38,064 bases of DNA from a bacterium (GCA_027482685.1 JAIXVU010000003.1:1-38064), one strand, 5' to 3'. Counted from the stretch's first letter, positions 27,389-37,064 are shown. Program-made: numbers and translations. The notes: a model not told the origin generated them from the letters alone.

Positions 27389-28153
27389 ATGAAAATTATT
27401 TCTTGGAACGTAAACGGAATCCGCGCATCATACAAAAAAGGTGCACTACAAAAAATCTTTGAAGAAGACGCAGACATCATCGGTATTCAAGAAACAAAGT
27501 CTACACCAGAGCAATTAACTGACGAGATCAAAAATCCACAAGGGTATATTTCATATTTTGATAGCTCAAAAGAACGTAAAGGCTACTCTGGGGTTGCTGT
27601 GTATACAAAGGTACAACCTGAGAAAATTATTTATGGGTTAGGAAAAGAAGAGTACGATACAGAAGGAAGATGTCTCACGCTTATCTATAAAGACTTTGCA
27701 TTTGTCACAGCATATTTTCCAAATGGCGGACGTGATGAGGAGCACTTTCAGTTCAAGTTACGATACTATGAATTGTTTTTGAAACACGTGAAAAAGTTAG
27801 AAGAAAAATATGGCACAGTTGTATTCTGCGGTGACTTAAATGTTGCACATAATGAGATAGATATTGCACGACCTAAAGAAAATGCTAATCAGATAGGCTT
27901 TCTCCCTATCGAACGCGCGTGGGTGGATAAAGTTATTGCGTCAGGGTTCGTCGATACATTTCGCCACCTTCACAAAGAAACAGTTAAGTACAGCTGGTGG
28001 GACCAGAAGACTAGATCACGAGAGAGAAATGTCGGATGGAGGATAGATTATGTTTTTATAAATAAGAAGAATGAAAAGAAGGTAGTGCATGCGGATGTGT
28101 TAACTGATATAGAAGGAAGTGATCATGCACCAGTAATGCTTGAGATGAAGTAG
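27389..28153 (+). CDS. xth: exodeoxyribonuclease III (AP endonuclease)
   Basis: Start trimmed to MKIISWNVNGIRASYKKG; IIGIQETKS, VFCGDLNVAHNEIDIARPK, RIDYVFIN, GSDHAPVMLEM. Confidence 0.95.
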   Translation: MKIISWNVNGIRASYKKGALQKIFEEDADIIGIQETKSTPEQLTDEIKNPQGYISYFDSSKERKGYSGVAVYTKVQPEKIIYGLGKEEYDTEGRCLTLIYKDFAFVTAYFPNGGRDEEHFQFKLRYYELFLKHVKKLEEKYGTVVFCGDLNVAHNEIDIARPKENANQIGFLPIERAWVDKVIASGFVDTFRHLHKETVKYSWWDQKTRSRERNVGWRIDYVFINKKNEKKVVHADVLTDIEGSDHAPVMLEMK

Positions 28154-28159
28154 ACTCAT

Positions 28160-28192
28160 AGAAAAAGGGCGCCCGAAGGGCGTCCTTTTTCT
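28160..28192. terminator. bidirectional terminator between convergent genes
   Basis: AGAAAAAGGGCGCCC-GAA-GGGCGTCCTTTTTCT; 15-bp stem with one non-Watson-Crick position; A/T tracts on both sides. Confidence 0.88.
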
Positions 28193-28205
28193 GATCACTA
28201 GAGAG

Positions 28206-28832
28206 CTAGTTATCCCCTCTACTAGAGTTATCATTTTCTTTTTCTCCTCTAAAAAATGATTTAATATCATTTACTTTTTTCTTATATTCATTTTGAAGAA
28301 TCCGAAGTGTGGTTTTTTGTTGGTCTTTTTCAGATTGTATAACTTCATGAGCAACACCACTCTTTTGTTGTATATCTTCAGACAATTTTTTGCTATTTCC
28401 AGATCCAGTATTTTGATTAAAACGTTTGTCTGTTCTACATTTTCGTATTTCTTCATCATACACAGATAGAACATCTTGTCGTGTAGACTTGAGTATCTCT
28501 TGTGCTTGTTTTACTTGAGCTCCATACACCGTAGCAGCACTTTTAAGAGCGTCATTCTGTGAATCTTCATCACCAACAGCTATCGCAGAAATTTCTGCTA
28601 GTGTTCGTGCTTCAAGAGCAACTGTCATAGAAGCATTGTAGAGATTTCGTGCAGTAACTAAAGCCGCATCACGCTTACGAATAGCATTTTGTGTGCATAG
28701 TGTAGAGGATTGTACAACTGTCTGTGTCGACGTTGCTGTTGATGTTGCGACAGTGGATGTTGACTGTGCGTTCGCGATAAACGGTACACATGTTAGTCCT
28801 ACGAGTATTGCAATGAGTTTTTTATGATTCAT
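28206..28832 (-). CDS. exported protein, paralogue of the neighbouring 28856-29974 product
   Basis: 208 aa; signal peptide ...VPFIANAQSTSTVATSTATSTQT; KRDAALVTARNLYNASMTVAL...EILKSTRQDVLSVYDEEIRKC. Confidence 0.8.
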   Translation of the reverse strand: MNHKKLIAILVGLTCVPFIANAQSTSTVATSTATSTQTVVQSSTLCTQNAIRKRDAALVTARNLYNASMTVALEARTLAEISAIAVGDEDSQNDALKSAATVYGAQVKQAQEILKSTRQDVLSVYDEEIRKCRTDKRFNQNTGSGNSKKLSEDIQQKSGVAHEVIQSEKDQQKTTLRILQNEYKKKVNDIKSFFRGEKENDNSSRGDN

Positions 28833-28855
28833 AAAGATGATTAGAATATAGAGTG

Positions 28856-29974
28856 CTAGCGGTCATCCCTGTTAGAATTCCATTCTGATTTTATTGCACT
28901 TAGTTTGTATTTGTATTCGTTACGAAGATTTTCTACTGACTTCTTGTGGTTTTCACGACGCTCCTTTTCTTCTTCACGCTCACGTTCCTTATCTTCTTTA
29001 CGCTTTCTATCATCATCTTTCTTTTTTGTGGAAGTAGCGTTCAGTGCCTGCGCTTTTGCAATTTTACATGAAGTTATTTCAGTTGTATATATTGACCGTG
29101 TAGTATTTTGAGATGATTTAAGTATCGCTTGAGCATTTGTTACAGCTGTTTTGTATGCTTGACGCGCAGCTTTTAGGGCGCTTTCTCGTGACAGAGGATC
29201 TGTTAGTAGTACAGCAGCTGATTCTTGGGTTGCTCTTGTAGAAAGTGCTTGCGTTAGTGCAGTTGTATATACATTACGTGCTGTAATAAGAGCGGTATCG
29301 CGTTTAAGAGTTGCTGAATTGCTACACACTGTATATGCAAGCTTAATTATTTGAGTTGAGGTAGCGGTTACAGGAGTTGTTGTTGCAACTGGTGTTGTTG
29401 TGGCTGTAATATATGTTGCGCTACAACTCACAGACGTTCCGCCATTTAAGCCTCCACAATTCCATATAAGTGTACTTGTCCCGCTGATAGTAGAGCTAAC
29501 ACCAACACTACAAAGACCAGTTGTTGGGATGCTTGATACTATTGTTCCGCTTGCTGTCCCACATGTGCCATTAATAGGTGTTGGGATATTTACACAAATG
29601 CTTCCATTCCATGCGGTTCCTATTGCACATGATGATGTGCCGTTAATCGTTGCTAAGACAATAGTTGTTGATGTTGATGCATCACGAATCTGATAACATC
29701 CTGCGTTGTACGGAATGGTTACAGTACTTGTTCCCGTCCCTGTGTTTGAGGTTGCATAAAATCCACCGCTACAATCTGTTAGTTTAACTACACTAGTGTT
29801 TGCTGATGTCCATGATAAAGAACTGGTACAACTATTAGAACCAAATGCAATTGTACATGATGGTGTTGTTGTAAATGAGGCTGTTGATGTTGCTGTTGAT
29901 GTTGATTGTGCATTAGCAAACATCGGCATCAGAAATAAAACAGAGAACAGTGATACTAGTAATGATTTTTTCAT
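28856..29974 (-). CDS. Thr/Ser-rich exported protein with charged C-terminal tail
   Basis: 372 aa; signal peptide ...MPMFANAQSTSTATSTASFTT; KRDTALITARNVYTTALTQAL...AILKSSQNTTRSIYTTEITSC; KKKDDDRKRKEDKEREREEEKERRE tail. Confidence 0.82.
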   Translation of the reverse strand: MKKSLLVSLFSVLFLMPMFANAQSTSTATSTASFTTTPSCTIAFGSNSCTSSLSWTSANTSVVKLTDCSGGFYATSNTGTGTSTVTIPYNAGCYQIRDASTSTTIVLATINGTSSCAIGTAWNGSICVNIPTPINGTCGTASGTIVSSIPTTGLCSVGVSSTISGTSTLIWNCGGLNGGTSVSCSATYITATTTPVATTTPVTATSTQIIKLAYTVCSNSATLKRDTALITARNVYTTALTQALSTRATQESAAVLLTDPLSRESALKAARQAYKTAVTNAQAILKSSQNTTRSIYTTEITSCKIAKAQALNATSTKKKDDDRKRKEDKEREREEEKERRENHKKSVENLRNEYKYKLSAIKSEWNSNRDDR

Positions 29975-29988
29975 ATAAGAGTTTTAGT

Positions 29989-30333
29989 TTATAGATTGTA
30001 ATCCTTTGCAAGTAATAGAGCGTCCTCCGTATCTATACCTGCCTCGAATTGGTCCACTTGTGCATCAATTGCAGAGAATGGGTTATTTTGTGAGTGCTTA
30101 CTAACCAGACTCACTTGAGGAGAGAGAACAAGAATGAGAGAACACGCTACAGCAATATTAGCAACAGCAATCCATATATAGGGAGAGCGCACCGCCGGCT
30201 TCAGTACTTGTGATTTTTCTTTCTCTGGTATTTGATTAAGAATGTTTATAAAAGTATCTTTCGCAGGCGTTGCGGTCACCTTATACATAGCAAGAGCCTC
30301 CTCTATTTCGTTGTTGGTTGGTAGTTTAGGCAT
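29989..30333 (-). CDS. single-TM protein, putative anti-sigma factor
   Basis: 114 aa; central TM (YIWIAVANIAVACSLILVLSP); start overlaps the end of the sigma factor gene. Confidence 0.6.
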   Translation of the reverse strand: MPKLPTNNEIEEALAMYKVTATPAKDTFINILNQIPEKEKSQVLKPAVRSPYIWIAVANIAVACSLILVLSPQVSLVSKHSQNNPFSAIDAQVDQFEAGIDTEDALLLAKDYNL

Positions 30334-30913
30334 GTAGGTGACTTGTTAGGATACGCAGTTTCTTGAGCGCGCGCTCTTTTATTTTTCGTATATACACTTC
30401 TTCTTTTTGTATAATGTCAGATATTTCTTTATAACTAAACTCAGAATAAAAGTATAAACGTATAACATCTTGTTCATCGGTTGTAAGCGATGGAAGGTAT
30501 TCATTTATTTTTTCTGCGAGGAGTTTGATATCTGCAACTTCTAGCGTATCTTGTGAGATATCCTCTTTATTATCAAGAAGAGTTTCGTCAAATGATACAC
30601 GCTTATCTTTATCATATTGGTTGATAAGTAGCCTTTTTGCAATCGTGAAGAGATATGCAAGAGGCGACGTATTAGGCTCGTATGAGGGAAGCGCTTTGTA
30701 GAAGTTAAGAAACGTCTGCTGACAGATGTCGTTTGTCGTTTCAACATTATGACACCTAGAAAACGTATAACGGTATAGTGGGGTATACAGTTTTGCGTAG
30801 ACTTCTTCAAAAGCCTTAACGTCTCCTTTTTTCGCAAGGAGGATTATCTTTTGAAGCTCGTATATATCCCCCACACTACGTATAACAGGGCTATTGTGAT
30901 TTTGTGACAGCAT
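30326..30913 (-). CDS. ECF-type sigma-70 family RNA polymerase sigma factor
   Basis: 195 aa; region 2 (LYRYTFSRCHNVETTNDICQQTFLNFYKALPSYEPNTSPLAYLFTIAKRLLINQYDKDKR) and region 4 (LTTDEQDVIRLYFYSEFSYKEISDIIQKEEVYIRKIKERALKKLR). Confidence 0.92.
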   Translation of the reverse strand: MLSQNHNSPVIRSVGDIYELQKIILLAKKGDVKAFEEVYAKLYTPLYRYTFSRCHNVETTNDICQQTFLNFYKALPSYEPNTSPLAYLFTIAKRLLINQYDKDKRVSFDETLLDNKEDISQDTLEVADIKLLAEKINEYLPSLTTDEQDVIRLYFYSEFSYKEISDIIQKEEVYIRKIKERALKKLRILTSHLHA

Positions 30914-32024
30914 CTAGTCCGACTAGTGTACCAGACCCGAGGAAATCAAGCATTGCCCCACCACCAAGTGATACAAAGGTGAATTTTTCAAGAAGTTTAA
31001 GGGTGTGCGCAACAGATACCGTGTCCCCTCCGCCTATATAAGATGGTATTCCTGCTTCAGCAACGGCATGAAGTACCCCTTCACTTCCTGTAATGAATCC
31101 CTTTTCATACAACCCAAGCGGTCCGTTTGCAATAACGGTCTTTGACTCGCTTAGAGTTTTGCGGACAAGCGCTACAGTCTCTTTACCACAATCCATGACC
31201 ATCTTGTCAGCGGGAATACTTGAGTACGGCACAGTCTCTCCACTATCTAGCACTACATCAATCGGGGTAAGTAATAATGGATGATTATAAAATGTTTCTG
31301 GTAGTTCATAGGATGGATCATAAAGACTATGACCTATTTCTATTCCGCGAGATTTCCAGATATTGTGTACCATTGCTCCACCAACAAACACACGCACACC
31401 TTCTTCTAGGTATCGTTCTATGAGTGCGAGTTTGGTTGATATTTTCGCACCACCGACGATTAGTAATGCGGGTTTTTCTGGAGTAAGAGCATGTGTTAAG
31501 TTCTCAAGTTCACGAGCAAATGTTGGCCCGATATATGAAAGCATCAACTCTGCAACCCCAACCACACTTGCGTGTTTACGATGTGAGACAGAGAAGGCAT
31601 TGTTTATGAAAATATCTCCAAGGTTAGCGTATAAACGCGCAAGAGCCGGAAGGTTGTCAGTCTCCCCTTCGAAGAGCCTTACATTTTCAAGGAGAATTGC
31701 TTCGCCGTCTACAACATTTTTACTTTCGCGCTCAAGTTCAATCATATCAAGTGACGGTGTGAATTTTAGAAATGCTAGTTTTTTACTTGCATAGCGTGCA
31801 ACAGGAGAGAGTGACTCACCTTTTTCTCCAAAATGCGTCATGATAATAATCTTAGCGCCTGCAAAAGCAAGTTCTTGTAAAAAAGGCACGGTAACATCAA
31901 AGCGACTTGTATCAGTTGGCGTGCCATCTGTGATAGGAAGGTTCCAGTCAACACGAACAAGAACACGCTTCCCTCGTAGGTCTTCAGTCTTTGTCAGTAC
32001 ATGGTCGCGCCACAAAATATTCAT
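30891..32024 (-). CDS. pgk: phosphoglycerate kinase
   Basis: 377 aa; RVLVRVDWNLP, LLENVRLFEGE, NNAFSVSHRKHASVVG, IVGGAKISTKL, NGPLGLYEKG, GGGDTVS. Confidence 0.95.
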   Translation of the reverse strand: MNILWRDHVLTKTEDLRGKRVLVRVDWNLPITDGTPTDTSRFDVTVPFLQELAFAGAKIIIMTHFGEKGESLSPVARYASKKLAFLKFTPSLDMIELERESKNVVDGEAILLENVRLFEGETDNLPALARLYANLGDIFINNAFSVSHRKHASVVGVAELMLSYIGPTFARELENLTHALTPEKPALLIVGGAKISTKLALIERYLEEGVRVFVGGAMVHNIWKSRGIEIGHSLYDPSYELPETFYNHPLLLTPIDVVLDSGETVPYSSIPADKMVMDCGKETVALVRKTLSESKTVIANGPLGLYEKGFITGSEGVLHAVAEAGIPSYIGGGDTVSVAHTLKLLEKFTFVSLGGGAMLDFLGSGTLVGLDAVTKSQ

Positions 32025-32039
32025 ATAATTCTCTTAATT

Positions 32040-32807
32040 TTAATGTGTTGTAGTAATGATATCAAAAAACGCTACAATTTCTTGAGAGCTTCTTCCGATG
32101 AGTAGACCGTCCACCCCCCCTTCTTCAAGAAATGTGGTTGCGGTATCTTTAGTTACTGCGCCACCATAAAGAATGTGAACTTTTTTTGCATAATCAATTC
32201 CTATAAGTGATGCAATAGCACGGCGTAATGCGATAACAACCTCGAAGCACTCAGTTGGCGTAGCTGGGGTTTTGCTACCGATAGCCCAGACAGGCTCGTA
32301 TGCAATAATCAAATTAGAAAATAGATTTCTAGGTATATCGGTAAATGATATACGAATATCGTCTTCTAGTTCTTTAAGATACGAACCCTCTTTATCACGG
32401 GTTTTTTCACCCACACAAAAAATGGTAGTAAGGTTTTGTTGTAATGATAACGCAACTTTTATAGCACGTGCTTCTTGTGTTTCGCCGGTCTTACGAACTT
32501 CACTGTGACCAATTATTGCAAATGATGCTCCAGCAGATGATAGCTGTGAAGGAATTTCACCGCCTGTTGTTTGGCCAAGACTTTGACCTGAAACATTTTG
32601 AGCACCAATATACCCATGCTTAGCAAGAGGTGCTAGGTGTGCAATAAAAACACTCGGCACTGCAAGATAGTAGGATTTCTTAGGCAATTTCTTTTTCGAA
32701 GTTGCGCATTTCTTTTCTAGAGCTTTGATGAACTTAACAGCTTCTTCTTTTGTGGCTGGTGTTGTTTTCCAATTACCGACAATGAGTGGCGTTGTGCGTT
32801 TATTCAT
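32040..32807 (-). CDS. tpiA: triosephosphate isomerase
   Basis: 255 aa; LIVGNWKTTP, IGHSEVRKTGE, IAYEPVWAIGS, HILYGGAVTKDT, GLLIGRSS. Confidence 0.96.
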   Translation of the reverse strand: MNKRTTPLIVGNWKTTPATKEEAVKFIKALEKKCATSKKKLPKKSYYLAVPSVFIAHLAPLAKHGYIGAQNVSGQSLGQTTGGEIPSQLSSAGASFAIIGHSEVRKTGETQEARAIKVALSLQQNLTTIFCVGEKTRDKEGSYLKELEDDIRISFTDIPRNLFSNLIIAYEPVWAIGSKTPATPTECFEVVIALRRAIASLIGIDYAKKVHILYGGAVTKDTATTFLEEGGVDGLLIGRSSQEIVAFFDIITTTH

Positions 32808-32883
32808 AGTACGTATAGTGTATCATGGGTTGTTTTACTCTATACACTTAGCATAGTAAGGTTAGTAGTGTACTATATATGGT

Positions 32884-34530
32884 ATGCAACAAGGCTTCAT
32901 TTCATTACTTATAGAAAAAATACATCGAATCCTAAAGACTGATATCAAGTATCTTAAAAAAAATCTGCTTATTGTTATGTCTGTGCTTTTTGTATTGACA
33001 GGAGTTCTATATTATCAGTATCAAGGCACCAAGGATGACGTTCAAGAGACTATGGTTGTTGCAAAACAACAACTTAATCAATATGTTTCGATTACTGGAG
33101 CGGTTCAACCGTCTCGTGATGTGTCGCTTGCCTTTCAGACAGGTGGTGCGGTTGAATTTGTCGGTGTAAAAATCGGAGATACTGTTACACAAGGGAAAGT
33201 TCTCGCCACACTTTCGTCATCTGACGGACAGGCGAGCCTGCTCCAAGCTGAGGCAACACTAGAAAATGCACGAGCAACATACGATCAATTATCCCAAGGT
33301 GCACGTAAAGAAGAAGTAGCTATCAAGCAACAAGCAGTTGATAATGCAAAGAGCTCACTTGATCAAGTATCACTTACGCTTCCGGATACTATTAGAAATG
33401 TCGACAGCGTCACCGCAGATGCAATAAAAAATAAACTCTCAGGAATTTTTAGTTACTCTGGAGGAAGATATGTACTTTCATTTACGTCATGTGACCAAAC
33501 CTTACAATCAGCAGTTGAGGAAGGTCGTATGAAAATAGAAGGAGCTATCGGAGATTATCAGCGCGATAGTAGTATAATCACATCAATTTCATCAACTGAC
33601 ACTATTATTACTACGTTTGACAAAGCATACGCTATAACAAATGCAACGAATAATTTTATCAATACATTATCACAACTTCTACTTGCTACGTGTAGCTCAC
33701 AAAATACACAACTTGATGCGTACCGCACTTCTCTTGCGCTTGTGCGTACAAACATTAACGCACTCTTTGGTGAGCTCTCGGTTAAGCGCTCCTCACTTCT
33801 TTCTGCAACAAATGTATATAATCAAGCAAAGCGTGACCTCGACCTTACGTTAGCTGGGACTGATCCATTCCGTCTTCGCTCTCAGGCAGCTCTTATCAAG
33901 CAAGCCGAAGCGCAAGTTGCTCAAGCGAAATCAAATATCGCAAAAACAGTTATTAGAGCGCCATTTGATGGGACGGTTAGTGATGTAACTGTAGTAAAAG
34001 GAGAGACGGTAACAACAGGTAAGACAATAGTTTCTATGCTCACAACAAACGCTTTTGAAGTTGAGACGAAGATTCCAGAAATAGATATTATAAAAATATC
34101 ATTAGGGAGTCAGGTAAATATAACACTTGATGCTTATGGAGCTGGAGTGGTGTTCCCAGCTACGGTTACACGCATTAGTCCAACAGCAACAGAGCTAGGC
34201 AATGTCCCTGTATACAAAGTTATTGTTACATTTGCTGCTCCTGACCCTCGAATTCGCGCTGGGATGACAGCCAATGTAAAAATAAAAACAGAAAGCAAAG
34301 AAGACGTCTTAGCGATACCAGCGCGTTTTATTACGGTGATTAATCAAACTCAAGGCACCGTGATTAGGCAAAAAACTGATGGTAAGAAGACACAACAAGA
34401 AGTAGTTAATCTTACCTTAGGTACGCGCGGAGAGAATGGTTTGATTGAAGTAACAAGCGGACTACAACTAGGCGATGTTCTTGTTGCTCCAAATACAACC
34501 ACACGTGCTGCACAGAAAAACGTAGAGTAG
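32884..34530 (+). CDS. HlyD/MacA-type membrane fusion (periplasmic adaptor) protein
   Basis: 548 aa; N-terminal TM; QYVSITGAVQPSRDVSLAFQTGGAVEFVGVKIGDTVTQGKVLATL; AKTVIRAPFDGTVSDVTVVKGETVTTGKTIVSM. Confidence 0.92.
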   Translation: MQQGFISLLIEKIHRILKTDIKYLKKNLLIVMSVLFVLTGVLYYQYQGTKDDVQETMVVAKQQLNQYVSITGAVQPSRDVSLAFQTGGAVEFVGVKIGDTVTQGKVLATLSSSDGQASLLQAEATLENARATYDQLSQGARKEEVAIKQQAVDNAKSSLDQVSLTLPDTIRNVDSVTADAIKNKLSGIFSYSGGRYVLSFTSCDQTLQSAVEEGRMKIEGAIGDYQRDSSIITSISSTDTIITTFDKAYAITNATNNFINTLSQLLLATCSSQNTQLDAYRTSLALVRTNINALFGELSVKRSSLLSATNVYNQAKRDLDLTLAGTDPFRLRSQAALIKQAEAQVAQAKSNIAKTVIRAPFDGTVSDVTVVKGETVTTGKTIVSMLTTNAFEVETKIPEIDIIKISLGSQVNITLDAYGAGVVFPATVTRISPTATELGNVPVYKVIVTFAAPDPRIRAGMTANVKIKTESKEDVLAIPARFITVINQTQGTVIRQKTDGKKTQQEVVNLTLGTRGENGLIEVTSGLQLGDVLVAPNTTTRAAQKNVE

Positions 34531-34598
34531 TATCGTGTAATTTGCCGTCTATCACATTTCAAAGTATTTCGTAGCTTCTCTGCTATACTTTACTACAT

Positions 34599-35924
34599 AT
34601 GTTCCGCATTATATCAAACACTATTTCTGTAGGTTTTTTCTTAGCTATTCGTCAGATTGCAAGAACGAGTAAGTGGACCACCGTACTCATTGTGTTTATT
34701 ATGATGCTCACGTTTTTTAACCTCGTGGCTACGAGTGGTTTTCTTGTTGGTATTGTAGAGGGCGCATCTCGTAGTTTCAGAGAGCAGTGGACCGGGGACC
34801 TTTTCATTACCAATCGAAATGAAAAAAATTATATCGAACGCACTAACGATATCATCTCCCTCTTGTCATCTTTCCCGCAAATACAAAGTTATAGTCCGAG
34901 AATTACTGCTGGTGCGAGCATAGAAGCTAATTGGTGGCAGAAGCGTACAGAAGAGGATGCTAACATTGTGTCTAATCAGATTGCAGGTATCATCCCAAGT
35001 GTTGAGGATCAGACGACAGGTCTAAGTAAAGCAATTGTTGAAGGTGAGTGGTTAAAAGATGATGATGCTCGTGGTATTGTGCTTGGCTCTGGATATCTTG
35101 CAAAGTATAGTCGAGTTGCAGATCTTGTATCGCTTCTTCGTGACGTAGGCCCAGGGACTGTTGTGCGTGTTACTGTGTCTGGAAAATCCCCTGTTGTTAC
35201 TAACCCAGGGCCTGATGCTGTTCCACCAGAGACAACGACTAATTCAGTAGCGGTATCTCAAGATTTTATCGTGCGAGGTATTATAGATTCAAAAGTACAG
35301 TTTGTTTCTTCTCGTGCGTATATCCTAGATAGTGAGCTTAAGAAAATGATAGGAAAGTCAGATGGCGATGTGTCTGAAATTGCTATAGTCATGAAAGACG
35401 GCATTGACCCATATGTAGTAAAGACACCACTTATCAATAACGGTTTTTCTAAGTATGCACAAATTAACACCTCTAGCGAAGGTTCACCTGAATTCCTTGT
35501 TAATATTAAACTCTTCTTTAGTATTATAGGTACTATTCTTGGATCAGTGTCTGTTGTTGTTGCACTTATTACTATCTTTATTATTATCTATATCAACGCT
35601 CTTACCCGTCGTCGTCAGATTGGTATCATGAAAGGTATCGGTGTTACTAATTTTGCTATTGAGTTTAGCTATATCTGCCAAGCGGTATTTTATGTGCTTA
35701 TAGGTTCTGGTATTGCGCTTGTGATTATCTTTGCAGGGCTTAAGCCATACCTTGATGCTAATCCTATCGATACTCCGTTTGCGACTATTGTACTTGTCGC
35801 AGAGCCGGCTTCTGTTGCAACCAAGTTCTTGCTCGTTATGCTCATATCAACGCTTGCAGGATATCTTCCTGCTAGACTTATTGTAAAAAGAAATACACTT
35901 AATGCAATTCTTGGTCGTAACTAA
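34599..35924 (+). CDS. FtsX/MacB-family ABC transporter permease
   Basis: 441 aa; TM near N-terminus, large extracytoplasmic domain, C-terminal TMs (ITIFIIIYINALTRRRQIGIMKGIGVTNFAIEFSY). Confidence 0.92.
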   Translation: MFRIISNTISVGFFLAIRQIARTSKWTTVLIVFIMMLTFFNLVATSGFLVGIVEGASRSFREQWTGDLFITNRNEKNYIERTNDIISLLSSFPQIQSYSPRITAGASIEANWWQKRTEEDANIVSNQIAGIIPSVEDQTTGLSKAIVEGEWLKDDDARGIVLGSGYLAKYSRVADLVSLLRDVGPGTVVRVTVSGKSPVVTNPGPDAVPPETTTNSVAVSQDFIVRGIIDSKVQFVSSRAYILDSELKKMIGKSDGDVSEIAIVMKDGIDPYVVKTPLINNGFSKYAQINTSSEGSPEFLVNIKLFFSIIGTILGSVSVVVALITIFIIIYINALTRRRQIGIMKGIGVTNFAIEFSYICQAVFYVLIGSGIALVIIFAGLKPYLDANPIDTPFATIVLVAEPASVATKFLLVMLISTLAGYLPARLIVKRNTLNAILGRN

Positions 35925-35936
35925 TCACATACCACT

Positions 35937-36620
35937 ATGACATCAACAAAAAAAGTTTTAATAGAAGTAACTAACCTCACTAAGAGTTTTATAGATGGAC
36001 CGGTTGCAACCCATGTGCTTAAAGGGGTTGATATGACCGTGTATGAAGGTGAGTTTGTTGCAATCATGGGACGAAGCGGGGCTGGTAAATCAACCTTTCT
36101 CTACCAAGTCTCACTTTTAGATAACCCAACAGGTGGGTCAATCAAGATTAATGGGCATAATGTTGATAATTTTTCAAATGAAGAAAAGACACGTTTTCGT
36201 CTGACTGAACTAGGTTATGTATTTCAAGATTACTCGCTTCTCCCTGAACTTACCGCGTGTGAAAATATTATGATCCCCCTTCTTATGCAAGGACTTAGTC
36301 GCAAGACCGCACGTGATAGAGCTATCAAGGCTCTTGCTAGTGTTAACCTCGATCATAGGGAAAATAATCTTCCGTCTGAGTTATCGGGTGGTGAACAACA
36401 ACGCGTATCTATTGCGCGTGCAATCACTCATAAGCCTCGTATACTATTTGCTGATGAGCCAACTGCTAACCTCGATTCATTCTCATCTAACCTTGTGATG
36501 GATATTTTTAAGAAGCTTAACAAAGAAGACGGCCTGACAATAGTCATGGTAACTCATGAAGAAGAATTCGGTAAAATGGCAGATAGAATAGTGAAGTTAG
36601 CAGATGGGATGGTGGTGTAG
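35937..36620 (+). CDS. ABC transporter ATP-binding protein (MacB/LolD type)
   Basis: 227 aa; GRSGAGKSTFLYQ, LSGGEQQRVSIARAI, ILFADEPTANLDS. Confidence 0.96.
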   Translation: MTSTKKVLIEVTNLTKSFIDGPVATHVLKGVDMTVYEGEFVAIMGRSGAGKSTFLYQVSLLDNPTGGSIKINGHNVDNFSNEEKTRFRLTELGYVFQDYSLLPELTACENIMIPLLMQGLSRKTARDRAIKALASVNLDHRENNLPSELSGGEQQRVSIARAITHKPRILFADEPTANLDSFSSNLVMDIFKKLNKEDGLTIVMVTHEEEFGKMADRIVKLADGMVV

Positions 36621-36665
36621 GTCAGTTTCTAGTAGTTAGTTTCAAGTTATAAGTGAGTATAATTC

Positions 36666-36700
36666 AGACACAGGCGACACCGAAGGTGTCGCCTGTGTCT
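36666..36700. terminator. perfect 16-bp-stem hairpin between convergent genes (putative bidirectional terminator)
   Basis: AGACACAGGCGACACC-GAA-GGTGTCGCCTGTGTCT, followed by TTAT. Confidence 0.75.
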
Positions 36701-36740
36701 TTATCTATCTTGAAACTTGGAACTTGAAACAAACAACTTG

Positions 36741-37064
36741 TTATTGTGGCAGCACCATCTGTGTCGCTTTACATTCGTTCCCTAGGAATGACTTAATGTA
36801 GGTTGGACACTGGAGGTTAACTTCTTTTTCTACCCCCTCTTTACCAACTCTGAAGGTGCAAGATACATATCCATCGCTATCTGTATCAACACCCTGACAC
36901 ACTTCTCCAAGTATTGAGTATTCTTTATATACTTTTTCTATATACGTATGACCAACACTTTCAGCACGAGATGCGCGCATGCTGTTAGTCAAGTTGATAG
37001 AAAAGAAGTAACCGACACCTAGTATGATGAGAGCGATAACGATAACTGCAATGTATTTTTTCAT
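36741..37064 (-). CDS. small membrane-anchored/exported protein
   Basis: Start trimmed to MKKYIAVIVIALIILGVGYFFSINLTNSMRASR...; N-terminal TM; Cys-containing extracytoplasmic domain. Confidence 0.75.
   Translation of the reverse strand: MKKYIAVIVIALIILGVGYFFSINLTNSMRASRAESVGHTYIEKVYKEYSILGEVCQGVDTDSDGYVSCTFRVGKEGVEKEVNLQCPTYIKSFLGNECKATQMVLPQ

Noticed and set aside
28856-29974. Overlapping plus-strand ORFs with hydrophobic content (e.g. 29400-29693)
   Set aside because: Antisense shadow of the repetitive Thr/Ser-rich CDS; no family motifs or ribosome-binding signals.
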